In this document: positions 17,143-24,134 of the stretch, in pieces
Layout of the letters: each line of letters starts with the position of its first letter
Numbering within the stretch: the stretch's first letter is position 1
Assembly: GCF_001263415.1 (NCBI RefSeq)
Contig: NZ_LGTE01000007.1
Span: forward strand, 1 to 64,000
Length of the DNA: 64,000 nucleotides
Direction of reading: 5' to 3'
Source of the DNA: Thermincola ferriacetica
GTDB lineage: Bacteria > Bacillota > Thermincolia > Thermincolales > Thermincolaceae
Made by a program: the position numbers and the translations under genes
Notes under the pieces: model-generated
The model's input: the letters and a program-made list of their open reading frames with translations, nothing else
Told to the model about the DNA's origin: nothing
Databases searched by the model: none

Positions 17143-17286
17143 TTACAGCAGTAAGTTCAAAATGAAATTGAACATCATGTCTTCATACTTTTCTATTTTC
17201 GGAGCGATTACTTTTTCCGGTCGTCCTTCCAGTTCAGGATGCTTTTCCCTGTATTCTTCCCAGGTCATGTAATATTTGGAATTCAT
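17143..17286 (-). CDS. 47-residue conserved small protein, copy 1
   Basis: This small gene encodes 47 residues. It starts at ATG 17286 behind AAGGAGGGGG, a very strong ribosome binding site. The N-terminal two thirds is charged (KYYMTWEEYREKHPE, then EKVIAPK) and the end is hydrophobic (FNFILNLLL). It aligns without a gap to the 47-residue product at 23978-24121 with 23 identical residues, although the DNA has diverged. Both copies sit directly after a UroD-fold methyltransferase gene and before an MFS gene. I do not recognise the family. A subunit or membrane tether for the methyltransferase is a reasonable guess only. Confidence 0.8.
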   Translation of the reverse strand: MNSKYYMTWEEYREKHPELEGRPEKVIAPKIEKYEDMMFNFILNLLL

Positions 17287-17320
17287 ATTCCCCCTCCTTC
17301 CTTGGCTAAATGTAGCCGCT

Positions 17321-18478
17321 TTAATAACTACCGTTTTCCATAATGTAGCTTAATACAGCCCGCAGGTTTTTGGCTACCTTGCCTTCTTTATCAGCGTTGA
17401 TGATACTCTTGTCAGCCTGGAACCAATATTTGCCGGTTGGCGCCAGAATATCCAGTAATTCTTTAGCTTTATCAATACATTGTTCTTCAGTTCCAGTCTG
17501 CAGCAAGGTAACAGGATAGAAGCCGGAAATAATGTGCTTTTTGCCCAGTTTTTCTGCAACAAGTTTCGGGTCACCGTATTCAAACCTCATAATTGTGTTT
17601 TCCGGTAATTCATACAGGTAATCCAGATATCTCATCCAATCATGTTCTACAAACAGTTGCACATTTTGTCCCATAGCAACACATTCTTCTACCAGTTTCT
17701 TAAACGTGGGCCAGTAGAATTTTTCAAAGTCCTTATCACGCATATAAGGAGCCATGTGCAAAGGAATAAAGGTAAAACCAAGAATCCCCGGAGCCGGCAG
17801 CTTGCCCTTCTTGATCATCAAAGGCAGTACTGCTTCACAGGCCGCCAGAACCTTATCAGGATATCTCCTTACATCACCGGAAATCCCTTTAAAGCTCCTC
17901 AGAAAATCAGCTAAAAAATCAAAAGGAGCTTCTGTCAAGGCAACCGCCGGGGCCACCAGACCATGTTTGGCATTAATTCTTTCCCTAATCTGGGCCAGGG
18001 TACCGTAATCGTCGTAATAAGCCTTCATTGCTTTGGCCAAAACCAGAGCCTTTTGACTGGGCTCTGCATCAAGCTCGGTATATAACCTGGGCAAAACAGT
18101 GTCAATAATAAAATCATAGGGGGCTGCAATAAAGTCATCGTATTCTTCTGCCAGCAGACCCACTACCTCCGGGTGCTGCATAAAACCGCCGGAACCCATG
18201 ACAATAGCCTTGGAACCCAACATTTGGTAAAAGGCAGGGAGCCTTAAACTGCCTATGGGAGTAGTATCCGTCGGAAACTCCTGGCAAAACTTGTCAAGAA
18301 TCGGTTCCATGCTGGGTACATCCCATTGAACCACTGCCAGGTCCTCACCATAATACTGAATCGCATATTCCAGAGTTGCCGGATTGCTCACCGGCACCCT
18401 TTTAGGGGTCTTTCCGCTGAAAAGATCCCTGAAAATCTGTTCCCTTTCTTTGGCTAATGCGGTAACATCCGCCATCAT
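17321..18478 (-). CDS. UroD-fold corrinoid methyltransferase, module 1
   Basis: A 385-residue protein of the uroporphyrinogen decarboxylase superfamily, the fold of the MtaA/MtbA group and of several O-demethylase methyltransferase I enzymes. Visible family blocks are PKRVPVSNPA, GFTFIPLHMAPYMRDKDFEKFYWPTFK, FVEHDWMRYLDYL and FEYGDPKLVAEKLGKKHIISG; the conserved His and Asp/Glu could bind zinc. The ATG at 18478 overlaps the corrinoid-protein stop by one base (TAATG), indicating coupled translation. It is about half identical to the module 2 enzyme. It probably transfers a methyl group from the growth substrate to the corrinoid protein; a methoxyaromatic substrate is the favoured inference. 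Confidence 0.8.
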   Translation of the reverse strand: MMADVTALAKEREQIFRDLFSGKTPKRVPVSNPATLEYAIQYYGEDLAVVQWDVPSMEPILDKFCQEFPTDTTPIGSLRLPAFYQMLGSKAIVMGSGGFMQHPEVVGLLAEEYDDFIAAPYDFIIDTVLPRLYTELDAEPSQKALVLAKAMKAYYDDYGTLAQIRERINAKHGLVAPAVALTEAPFDFLADFLRSFKGISGDVRRYPDKVLAACEAVLPLMIKKGKLPAPGILGFTFIPLHMAPYMRDKDFEKFYWPTFKKLVEECVAMGQNVQLFVEHDWMRYLDYLYELPENTIMRFEYGDPKLVAEKLGKKHIISGFYPVTLLQTGTEEQCIDKAKELLDILAPTGKYWFQADKSIINADKEGKVAKNLRAVLSYIMENGSY

Positions 18479-19122
18479 TACATCACCCACCCCTGACAGA
18501 TTTTTACGCCTTCAGCGGCGTTGGTCGTGAATGCATCAGCGCCTATCTGCTTGCATGCATCGTCAGTAACAGGGTTTCCTCCGATGATTATTTTTATGTC
18601 ATCACGCAGTCCTGCTTCTTTAACGGCATCTACTGTCTTTTTCATGGCATCCAGGGCAAGGGTCAGCACCCCGCTCATCCCCAGGATTTGCGGCTTTATT
18701 TCTTTTACTTTTTCTACAAACTTATCGGCCGGCACATCTATTCCCAGGTCATATACCTCAAATCCTGCCGCTTCAGCCATGCTGGCAAAAATATTTTTGC
18801 CTATGTCATGTAAGTCCCCTTCAACTGTACCAAGTACTATTTTCCCAATCTTGGAGGCCTTCTCCCCACCTAAAACGGGTTTTAAGGTATCAATGGCTGC
18901 CGTAAGTAATTCCCCGGCAAATATCAAATCCCCAACAAAGTACTCGCCTTTCTCAAATAAATCTCCGACTATGGCCATTCCCTGCTGACACGCGTTAACT
19001 ACTTTGTTTGCTTCTTCCCCACTTGGGTTAGTTCCCACAAATTCTTTCAACATCGCCAATACTTTTTCTTCGTCAAGTTCTCCTACTGCCTGAGTCAACT
19101 TTTCCAAATCCACCATAATCAT
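18478..19122 (-). CDS. Corrinoid (B12-binding) methyl carrier, module 1
   Basis: A 214-residue MtaC/MtvC-type corrinoid protein. An N-terminal helical cap domain (about residues 1-85) is followed by a Rossmann B12 domain with the cobalt-ligand motif GDLHDIGKNI (His about 106), SGVLTLA and IIIGGNPV. It carries the methyl group from the UroD-fold enzyme to the MtrH-type enzyme. The start follows AAGGAGGAGAA. The first 50 or so codons are almost identical in DNA to module 2, and the rest has diverged, so a duplication or conversion boundary lies inside this gene (18968). Confidence 0.9.
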   Translation of the reverse strand: MIMVDLEKLTQAVGELDEEKVLAMLKEFVGTNPSGEEANKVVNACQQGMAIVGDLFEKGEYFVGDLIFAGELLTAAIDTLKPVLGGEKASKIGKIVLGTVEGDLHDIGKNIFASMAEAAGFEVYDLGIDVPADKFVEKVKEIKPQILGMSGVLTLALDAMKKTVDAVKEAGLRDDIKIIIGGNPVTDDACKQIGADAFTTNAAEGVKICQGWVM

Positions 19123-20125
19123 TTCTCCTCCTTTAATAGTTGTATTAGGCCGAATCTCTCTGCACTTTTCCGGTTAACTCAATTACACCCCCTGCCCGTC
19201 ATCAAACATGCTAATATTTCTTATTTTCTGACAATTTTAGTCGCTCATAAATTTCAGACAATTGCATTGCCAACTAATTTCAATTGTAATGCCAATTATT
19301 TTTCGACCACTTTAACGGGTCCAATTTTGTTTTTCCGGTATGCGTTGGCAAAGTTCCTGCAGAACCGGTCGCGTCCAAGCAACGCTTCCGTTGCCAACAG
19401 CGTCGTTAACATGTCCCTGTTACAGGGGTCCAAAATGGCTGAATCCATGCCGGCATACATTGCTATAGTTAAAAAGTGTTGATTTATTACCTTTCTTAAA
19501 GGCATACCAAAAGAAATATTGCTTAAACCTGAGGTAACTTTTATGGTGGGGTACAATTCTTTTACAGCGGTCAGTGTCTCAATGAAGTTCAGCAGAGATT
19601 TGTTATCAGCGGAAAGGGCCATTACCAATGGGTCTATGTGGATCCTGTCGGGGGTTATGCCGTATTTTTGTGCTTTTTCTACCATAATCTTTGTTATATC
19701 TACCCTGGTCTGAACATCTGACGGAATTCCCCTGTTGTCGCAGGTCAATGCGATAACCTGCCATTCTGTGCCCTGTATCATCGGGTAAATAACTTCGCAT
19801 TTGTCGCCTTCCTCGGATACTGAGTTAATTATTCCGGGCCGCTTGGCATATGGAAAAACCTTTTCAATTGTTCTTGGATTGGGGCTGTCAATGCATAATG
19901 GTTTATCAACGGCATCCTGGACAATGTCCATCAGCCAGATCAAAGTTTCCTCTTCGATCTCCGGCGCTGTACCTGCACAGACATCGATGTAATCGGCTCC
20001 TGCCTCGGCCTGCCTGACAGCCAGGTCCCGAATAAACTCTTCATCCTTGGCCTCTATTGCTTTTTTGACACTTGGAATGGTACCGTTAATTTTTTCCCCA
20101 ATGATAATCAATTAATTCACCCCCT
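18968..20125. repeat. 1158-bp duplicated segment, copy 1
   Basis: This segment matches 25781-26938 at a constant offset of 6813 bp. By eye the only difference is C at 19051 against T at 25864 (Met/Ile in the corrinoid protein). It covers all of mtrH, the 173-bp gap and the first part of the corrinoid gene, and stops just upstream of the mtrH start, before the promoters. The flanks are similar but diverged on the corrinoid side and unrelated on the promoter side. Confidence 0.9.
19296..20111 (-). CDS. MtrH-type methyl-tetrahydrofolate methyltransferase, copy 1
   Basis: A 271-residue pterin-binding TIM-barrel protein of the MtrH/AcsE/dihydropteroate-synthase superfamily. Key blocks are IIIGEKINGT at the N-terminus, AGADYIDVCAGT, LCIDSPNPRTIE, DPLVMALSADN and VTSGLSNISFG, the last two lining the pterin site. 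It should move the methyl group from the corrinoid protein to tetrahydrofolate, feeding the Wood-Ljungdahl pathway. The start is a TTG behind GGGGGTGA. The protein is identical to that at 26109-26924. It opens the module 1 operon, under its own operator-bearing promoter. Confidence 0.9.
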   Translation of the reverse strand: MIIIGEKINGTIPSVKKAIEAKDEEFIRDLAVRQAEAGADYIDVCAGTAPEIEEETLIWLMDIVQDAVDKPLCIDSPNPRTIEKVFPYAKRPGIINSVSEEGDKCEVIYPMIQGTEWQVIALTCDNRGIPSDVQTRVDITKIMVEKAQKYGITPDRIHIDPLVMALSADNKSLLNFIETLTAVKELYPTIKVTSGLSNISFGMPLRKVINQHFLTIAMYAGMDSAILDPCNRDMLTTLLATEALLGRDRFCRNFANAYRKNKIGPVKVVEK

Positions 20126-20152
20126 TTGTCTTCTCGTAAGCAAGTAATTACC

Positions 20153-20199
20153 TGTATATACATGCAATTTCATTTTATCACATTTTATCATTTTGTCAA
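20153..20199 (-). promoter_or_regulatory. Promoter plus operator of module 1
   Basis: On the minus strand TTGACA (20194-20199), a 16-bp spacer and TAAAAT (20172-20177) precede the palindrome TGTATATACA (20153-20162), 42 bp upstream of the mtrH start. The operator lies in the early transcribed region, as expected for repression. Confidence 0.7.
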
Positions 20200-20323
20200 G
20201 AAGTACTAAAATGCGACAAAATATGAATTGCCCCCAATCCAACTGCCTAAGGCCCCGAAAAAAATAAACTGCACCAAAATTTTTGATGCAGTCCTTTCCA
20301 AGGGTTTTTATATTGCAAAATAT

Positions 20324-21022
20324 TCATTGGCTAATTCCCTGCAATTTAATATAGTCTCCACGAAAGTATGTAATTCCCAGCCCCATTGGCTTATCTTCAC
20401 TGTTATAAAGTTTCTGCTCCACAACCATTAAGGCCAATTCATTATAAATATTTAGATATCGTTTTATATCCTCATCCGGAGTTCGAGCATAAATGGTGAG
20501 TTCTTTTTTTATCGCAAAAAGGGACGTGCTGCCGGAAATCATTTCTGTGAAGGTAGCATGTTCGATTTCTTTTTCCACTATAGGCATCCCCTTACGGTAA
20601 ATTAAATATTTAACGTCATAAGCTACAGGGTCGCCGTCAGTATAAAACAACCGACGGATCATAATAACGTTTTTGTTCCTGGTAATCTGTAATTCATCGG
20701 CCAGCTTTTCATCGGGCATGATAATATTGACTTCCAGCAACTTGGTTTTGTCAACACTATTAATAGCGTTGTTCATTTCGTCGTAATAAAGAATATATTT
20801 ATTATGTTGCGGCTTTCGAACAAAGTTACCTTTACCGGGAATTGAGTAAATGTATCCTTCGTTGGCCAGAATGGCCAAGCTTTTTCTTACAGTCATCCGG
20901 CTGGTCCCAAATTCTTTACACAATGCAGCTTCCGAAGCAATAGCATCACCTGGTTTTAATTCGGCGCGGTTTATCTTATTCTTTATTTCTTCAGCTATTT
21001 TTATATAAACAGGATTACTCAT
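20324..21022 (-). CDS. GntR-family (HutC/UTRA) regulator
   Basis: A 232-residue GntR regulator. The winged helix occupies residues 5-72 (GTSRMTVRKSLAILANEGYI, then PGKGNFV) and a UTRA ligand-binding domain fills the rest. HutC-type GntR proteins bind short AT-rich palindromes, often TGTATATACA-like, and release them when a small ligand binds. Six such palindromes stand in front of genes of this island, so this is the most likely local repressor. Its start overlaps the preceding corrinoid gene by 8 bp, and the shared promoter at 22492-22550 also carries the site, implying autoregulation. The ligand is unknown. Confidence 0.85.
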   Translation of the reverse strand: MSNPVYIKIAEEIKNKINRAELKPGDAIASEAALCKEFGTSRMTVRKSLAILANEGYIYSIPGKGNFVRKPQHNKYILYYDEMNNAINSVDKTKLLEVNIIMPDEKLADELQITRNKNVIMIRRLFYTDGDPVAYDVKYLIYRKGMPIVEKEIEHATFTEMISGSTSLFAIKKELTIYARTPDEDIKRYLNIYNELALMVVEQKLYNSEDKPMGLGITYFRGDYIKLQGISQ

Positions 21023-21692
21023 TTTTATTTACTCCCTGTCCGGTCCGATTAATCCATTCGATGCATTTTTTTACGCCAACAGCAGCGTCATTGGCAAAAG
21101 CATCGGCGCCAATAAATCTTAATGCATCCTCTGTAAGATGGTTACCGCCAACGATAAATTTAGCTTTATGTCTTAACCCGGCTTCCACAAAAGCATCAAT
21201 TGTCTCTTTCATTGCATCCACAGTAGATGTGAGTACACCGCTTAACCCAACAATATCGGGTTTGTGTTCCTCAACTTCTTTTACAAAAATCTCTTTCGGA
21301 ACATCTACCCCGAGATCAATAACTTCAAAGCCGTTGGCTTCCATCATGCCCCTGAATATGTCTTTTCCAATATCATGAATGTCGCCTTTTACAGTTCCAA
21401 CGATAACTTTCCCAATCTTTTGCTCGTGGTTGCTTTGGAAATGAGCGGTCATTTTATCTAATTCCAACACTTGCTTAAAAATAAGCCCGGCCATAATCAG
21501 GTCTGCTATATAATAGTCCTTGCTCTCATACAGCTTGCCAACCCTGTTCATACCTTCGTTAATCAGTTCCAGCAGGCGGAGCGGATGCATTCCTGCATTT
21601 AGCGCCTCGTTAGCCAGTTTTATGGCATTTTCTTCGTCTAATTGCTCTACCAGCTTTATAATTGTTCCTTCCATTTTCTTTAGATCTTTCAT
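21015..21692 (-). CDS. Third corrinoid (B12-binding) protein
   Basis: A 225-residue MtaC-type corrinoid protein with motif KGDIHDIGKDIF (His ligand about residue 112), SGVLTST and FIVGGNHL. It is a diverged paralogue of the two module carriers. I chose the ATG at 21692 because GGAGG lies 5 bp upstream; a GTG at 21704 has no ribosome binding site. It is co-transcribed with the DUF1638 gene upstream and the GntR gene downstream, without a dedicated methyltransferase. It may accept methyl groups from an enzyme encoded elsewhere, or work with the DUF1638 protein. Confidence 0.85.
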   Translation of the reverse strand: MKDLKKMEGTIIKLVEQLDEENAIKLANEALNAGMHPLRLLELINEGMNRVGKLYESKDYYIADLIMAGLIFKQVLELDKMTAHFQSNHEQKIGKVIVGTVKGDIHDIGKDIFRGMMEANGFEVIDLGVDVPKEIFVKEVEEHKPDIVGLSGVLTSTVDAMKETIDAFVEAGLRHKAKFIVGGNHLTEDALRFIGADAFANDAAVGVKKCIEWINRTGQGVNKNE

Positions 21693-21728
21693 TTGATCCT
21701 CCACAATAAAGTATTTTGAGGTGGTAAC

Positions 21729-22409
21729 CTAAATAGCCTGGTGGGATGGCTCACTGTACTGATGCCGAAAATGACCGATATTGACTGTTTCACCCTTTTT
21801 AACGACGCAGAAATTTTCATCATATGGCCCTGTTAACAGCTTTTTCAGAAACCAAATGCCGCCTTCTGTTACAGCCAGTTCCAGGTGGGTATTTTGGGCT
21901 AACTCCCGGGCTTTGTTCAACCACTCTTCCAGGTTATATGCTTTTGTGTCAATAAGCATTAAATGATGATAGTGCTTGAGCATTAGCGCAAAAATTTTCT
22001 TAGCCCTTTTTTCTCCATAACGTTTTAAAGTATGCCAGTATTCATTCAACAAGCCTTTAGAACTTTCCATCCAGCCTTTAGTTAAGAAATAGGTTTCTTT
22101 CCGGCGTTCAAATATTTTGCCGGGCTCGCTTAATACCATAGATATGCAATCATCAGTCTTAGGAATAATTAAATTAGCCGTAGAAGCCTTTAAACCTACC
22201 AGACCGTTACCGCAGCAACCGTAGGCGAATAATATGTTGTCCACGTTAGTCAGTGCATCTATTTCCTTTTGCAACCTTTTCCTTAATTCATTAGGATCTA
22301 TATGATATTCTGATTCTACCCAAATTACCGGATATTGGCATCCCGTTTCCCGTATCGCCAAATTTAATTCATCAAGCAGCGTCTCACAGGCAATAATTGT
22401 ATAATTCAT
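21729..22409 (-). CDS. DUF1638 family protein
   Basis: A 226-residue protein that I recognise as DUF1638, a family of unknown function often found with corrinoid methyltransferase genes. It has a conserved-looking double cysteine, YGCCGNGLVGL (about residue 68), and an IPKTDDCIS segment about 25 residues later, which together could bind a metal or corrinoid. The ATG at 22409 has GAGGA 9 bp upstream; the frame is open to 22445 but unsupported. It is first in the operon with the third corrinoid protein and the GntR regulator. Confidence 0.75.
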   Translation of the reverse strand: MNYTIIACETLLDELNLAIRETGCQYPVIWVESEYHIDPNELRKRLQKEIDALTNVDNILFAYGCCGNGLVGLKASTANLIIPKTDDCISMVLSEPGKIFERRKETYFLTKGWMESSKGLLNEYWHTLKRYGEKRAKKIFALMLKHYHHLMLIDTKAYNLEEWLNKARELAQNTHLELAVTEGGIWFLKKLLTGPYDENFCVVKKGETVNIGHFRHQYSEPSHQAI

Positions 22410-22491
22410 ATAAATCATTCCTCGCCTAAAATAATGTAAGGTCACAATACAGCATCTGGTGTTAGTTTAACCGGGAAAACCGCCCTCAAGA

Positions 22492-22550
22492 CGTATATAC
22501 AGCAGTATACCACTAATTATTATATTATAATTATTAAATATTTTTGTCAA
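22492..22550 (-). promoter_or_regulatory. Promoter plus operator of the DUF1638-gntR operon
   Basis: On the minus strand TTGACA (22545-22550), a 17-bp spacer and TAATAT (22522-22527) lie upstream of the site CGTATATACA (22492-22501). The palindrome has one changed outer base. A possible second -10, TATACT, lies at 22504-22509. This would let GntR control its own operon. Confidence 0.6.
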
Positions 22551-22599
22551 CTCTTGGATTCCGGTGGTTTTCTCTTTTATGACCCGATGCACATGTTAG

Positions 22600-22623
22600 G
22601 AGGTGCCGGGGGCCAGGCGCCTC
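22600..22623. terminator. GC-rich hairpin after the OFA-type MFS gene
   Basis: GAGGTGCC and GGCGCCTC pair (one G-T) around an eight-base loop, just beyond the stop at 22630. A TTTT run is on the plus strand only, so its strength for the minus-strand gene is uncertain. Confidence 0.4.
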
Positions 22624-22629
22624 TTTTGG

Positions 22630-23862
22630 CTAGATGGCTTCTATAGAGTTAGGACCCGCCTCAGCCCGGGCTTTGGCGCCCAATTCAGGCAGAAACAAGG
22701 CCACTACGCCCATCATTAAAAATGACAAACTGCCCAGGGCAAATAGCATATTGTAGTTTTGGCCCGCCAACGGGGCAATAATAAAAGATGGAATAAAGAC
22801 AGCCCCGACAACTTGCAGAGTACCGATGATACCTCCGGCGCTTCCGGCATAAACAGGGCCTATTTCCGGAAGCAGCATCGGGAACGCCATAAGTAAAGGC
22901 GTGCATATTCCCGAGAAGATTCCAAGCAGGGCAAGCAGCGCTACCATGTCTGCCCCTTGAGCAACCAGCCAGGACGAATATCCGGCAATTGCTCCCAGAA
23001 CCGCCACAGGGGCCAAAAAGGGCTTAATTTTTCCAATGCGGTCGGACATAACGGGACCTAAGATGCTGCCCACAATGGTACCAAAGGTCACTATAGAGGC
23101 CATAAACCCGGCTGTTACCGGACTCATCCTATGCACTTTGTTTAATGCATTAGGAAGAAAACCGGAAAATACCATTGATGAACCCATGAAAAACATCAAG
23201 GCTAAACCCACCAGCCAGACATTTTTGCTTCTGGCAGCTACGCCAATATATTTGGTCACGGACATGACCGGCAGATCAGGTGCGCCCTCAGGCTTGGGCT
23301 TAATAAAGGCCATCCATAAAATCCATATTACCAGCATAATTAAACCCGCAGTAATAAAGGCGCTCTTGGTTGTTGGAAAGAAAGCCGACGTGGCCAAAGC
23401 GACACTCATACCAACACCGCTGGCAGAAAAATAGATACCCATGGCAGTGCCCATCTGTTCCCTGGGAAACCATGCCCCCAGCAGCTTGGATACGTTGGCG
23501 TTCAAGAGGCCCGGACTGATTCCGGCCAGGAACATCAGCATAAACATTTCCCAGAAGTTGTGGGCGGCAAACCGGAAAAACACTCCTACTATCGAAAAGA
23601 CAAACCCTACTGCTACCACTTTTTTGACACCAAAGCGGTCAGCTAAGGCGCCCGCCGCGAAACTGAAACATACACCGGCCAACATAGGCGCTGTCAGGAT
23701 CATGGAATACTGCCCAGGTGTCAGTTTGAAATCAGGGATAATTTTATATGCCAAGGCTGCTACCTGAAACTGGGCGGCGATACCGATAAATACAGCAGAC
23801 CACATGATTATGAGAATCACCCAGCGATATGGCGACAGCAAAGGCTTTGTACCTTCACTCAT
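22630..23862 (-). CDS. MFS transporter, OFA (oxalate/formate antiporter) type
   Basis: A 410-residue, 12-segment major facilitator protein resembling the oxalate:formate antiporter group of carboxylate carriers, with GALADRFGVKKVVAVG and DRIGKIKPFLAP loops. It is unrelated in subfamily to the two GPH transporters of module 1. It ends the module 2 gene row after the UroD-fold methyltransferase and small protein genes, so it is the likely carrier for the module 2 substrate or its demethylated product, probably a carboxylate. That assignment is from context. Confidence 0.8.
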   Translation of the reverse strand: MSEGTKPLLSPYRWVILIIMWSAVFIGIAAQFQVAALAYKIIPDFKLTPGQYSMILTAPMLAGVCFSFAAGALADRFGVKKVVAVGFVFSIVGVFFRFAAHNFWEMFMLMFLAGISPGLLNANVSKLLGAWFPREQMGTAMGIYFSASGVGMSVALATSAFFPTTKSAFITAGLIMLVIWILWMAFIKPKPEGAPDLPVMSVTKYIGVAARSKNVWLVGLALMFFMGSSMVFSGFLPNALNKVHRMSPVTAGFMASIVTFGTIVGSILGPVMSDRIGKIKPFLAPVAVLGAIAGYSSWLVAQGADMVALLALLGIFSGICTPLLMAFPMLLPEIGPVYAGSAGGIIGTLQVVGAVFIPSFIIAPLAGQNYNMLFALGSLSFLMMGVVALFLPELGAKARAEAGPNSIEAI

Positions 23863-23927
23863 GATTTAATTCACTCCTCTCCTGCATCATCAATTTACTT
23901 GGTAAAAAAATAAAAAAACAGAAAATA

Positions 23928-23959
23928 ATACAGAGAGAGAATCAGGTCTCTCTCTGTAT
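23928..23959. terminator. GA-rich 13-bp hairpin before the OFA-type gene
   Basis: ATACAGAGAGAGA, loop ATCAGG and the exact complement, between the small gene stop (23978) and the MFS start (23862). It resembles the hairpins at 13983 and 15611 and has no T-run on the gene strand. Confidence 0.5.
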
Positions 23960-23977
23960 CGATTAGTAAGCAGTTTT

Positions 23978-24121
23978 CTAGATACACAGGAACATGATAA
24001 ATGCAAACAGCCGTTCCTCATAACTCTGCATTTTAGGAGCGATTACCTTCTCCTGTTTCTCATCAATTTCCGGATGTTCTGCCTTATACTGTTCCCAGGT
24101 TTTATAATACTTGGCCTGCAC
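23978..24121 (-). CDS. 47-residue conserved small protein, copy 2
   Basis: A 47-residue gene starting at GTG 24121, 6 bp after AAGGAGGGG, and 13 bp downstream of the UroD-fold methyltransferase stop. The protein (KYYKTWEQYKAEHPE, then EKVIAPK, YEERLF and a hydrophobic end FAFIMFLCI) aligns end to end with the product at 17143-17286. Identical positions cluster in KYY, TWE, HPE, EKVIAPK and YE. Equal length and conserved protein with diverged DNA argue for a real, selected gene. I know of no named family and assign no function. Confidence 0.8.
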   Translation of the reverse strand: MQAKYYKTWEQYKAEHPEIDEKQEKVIAPKMQSYEERLFAFIMFLCI

Positions 24122-24134
24122 TTACAACCCCTCC

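Noticed and set aside
17321-18478. Heme biosynthesis uroporphyrinogen decarboxylase
   Set aside because: The fold matches, but the constant pairing with corrinoid and MtrH-type genes and the absence of heme genes favour a methyltransferase.
17143-24121. Chance reading of two short frames as a gene family
   Set aside because: Considered and rejected as an explanation: equal length, gap-free alignment, strong ribosome binding sites and same gene position in both modules make chance unlikely.
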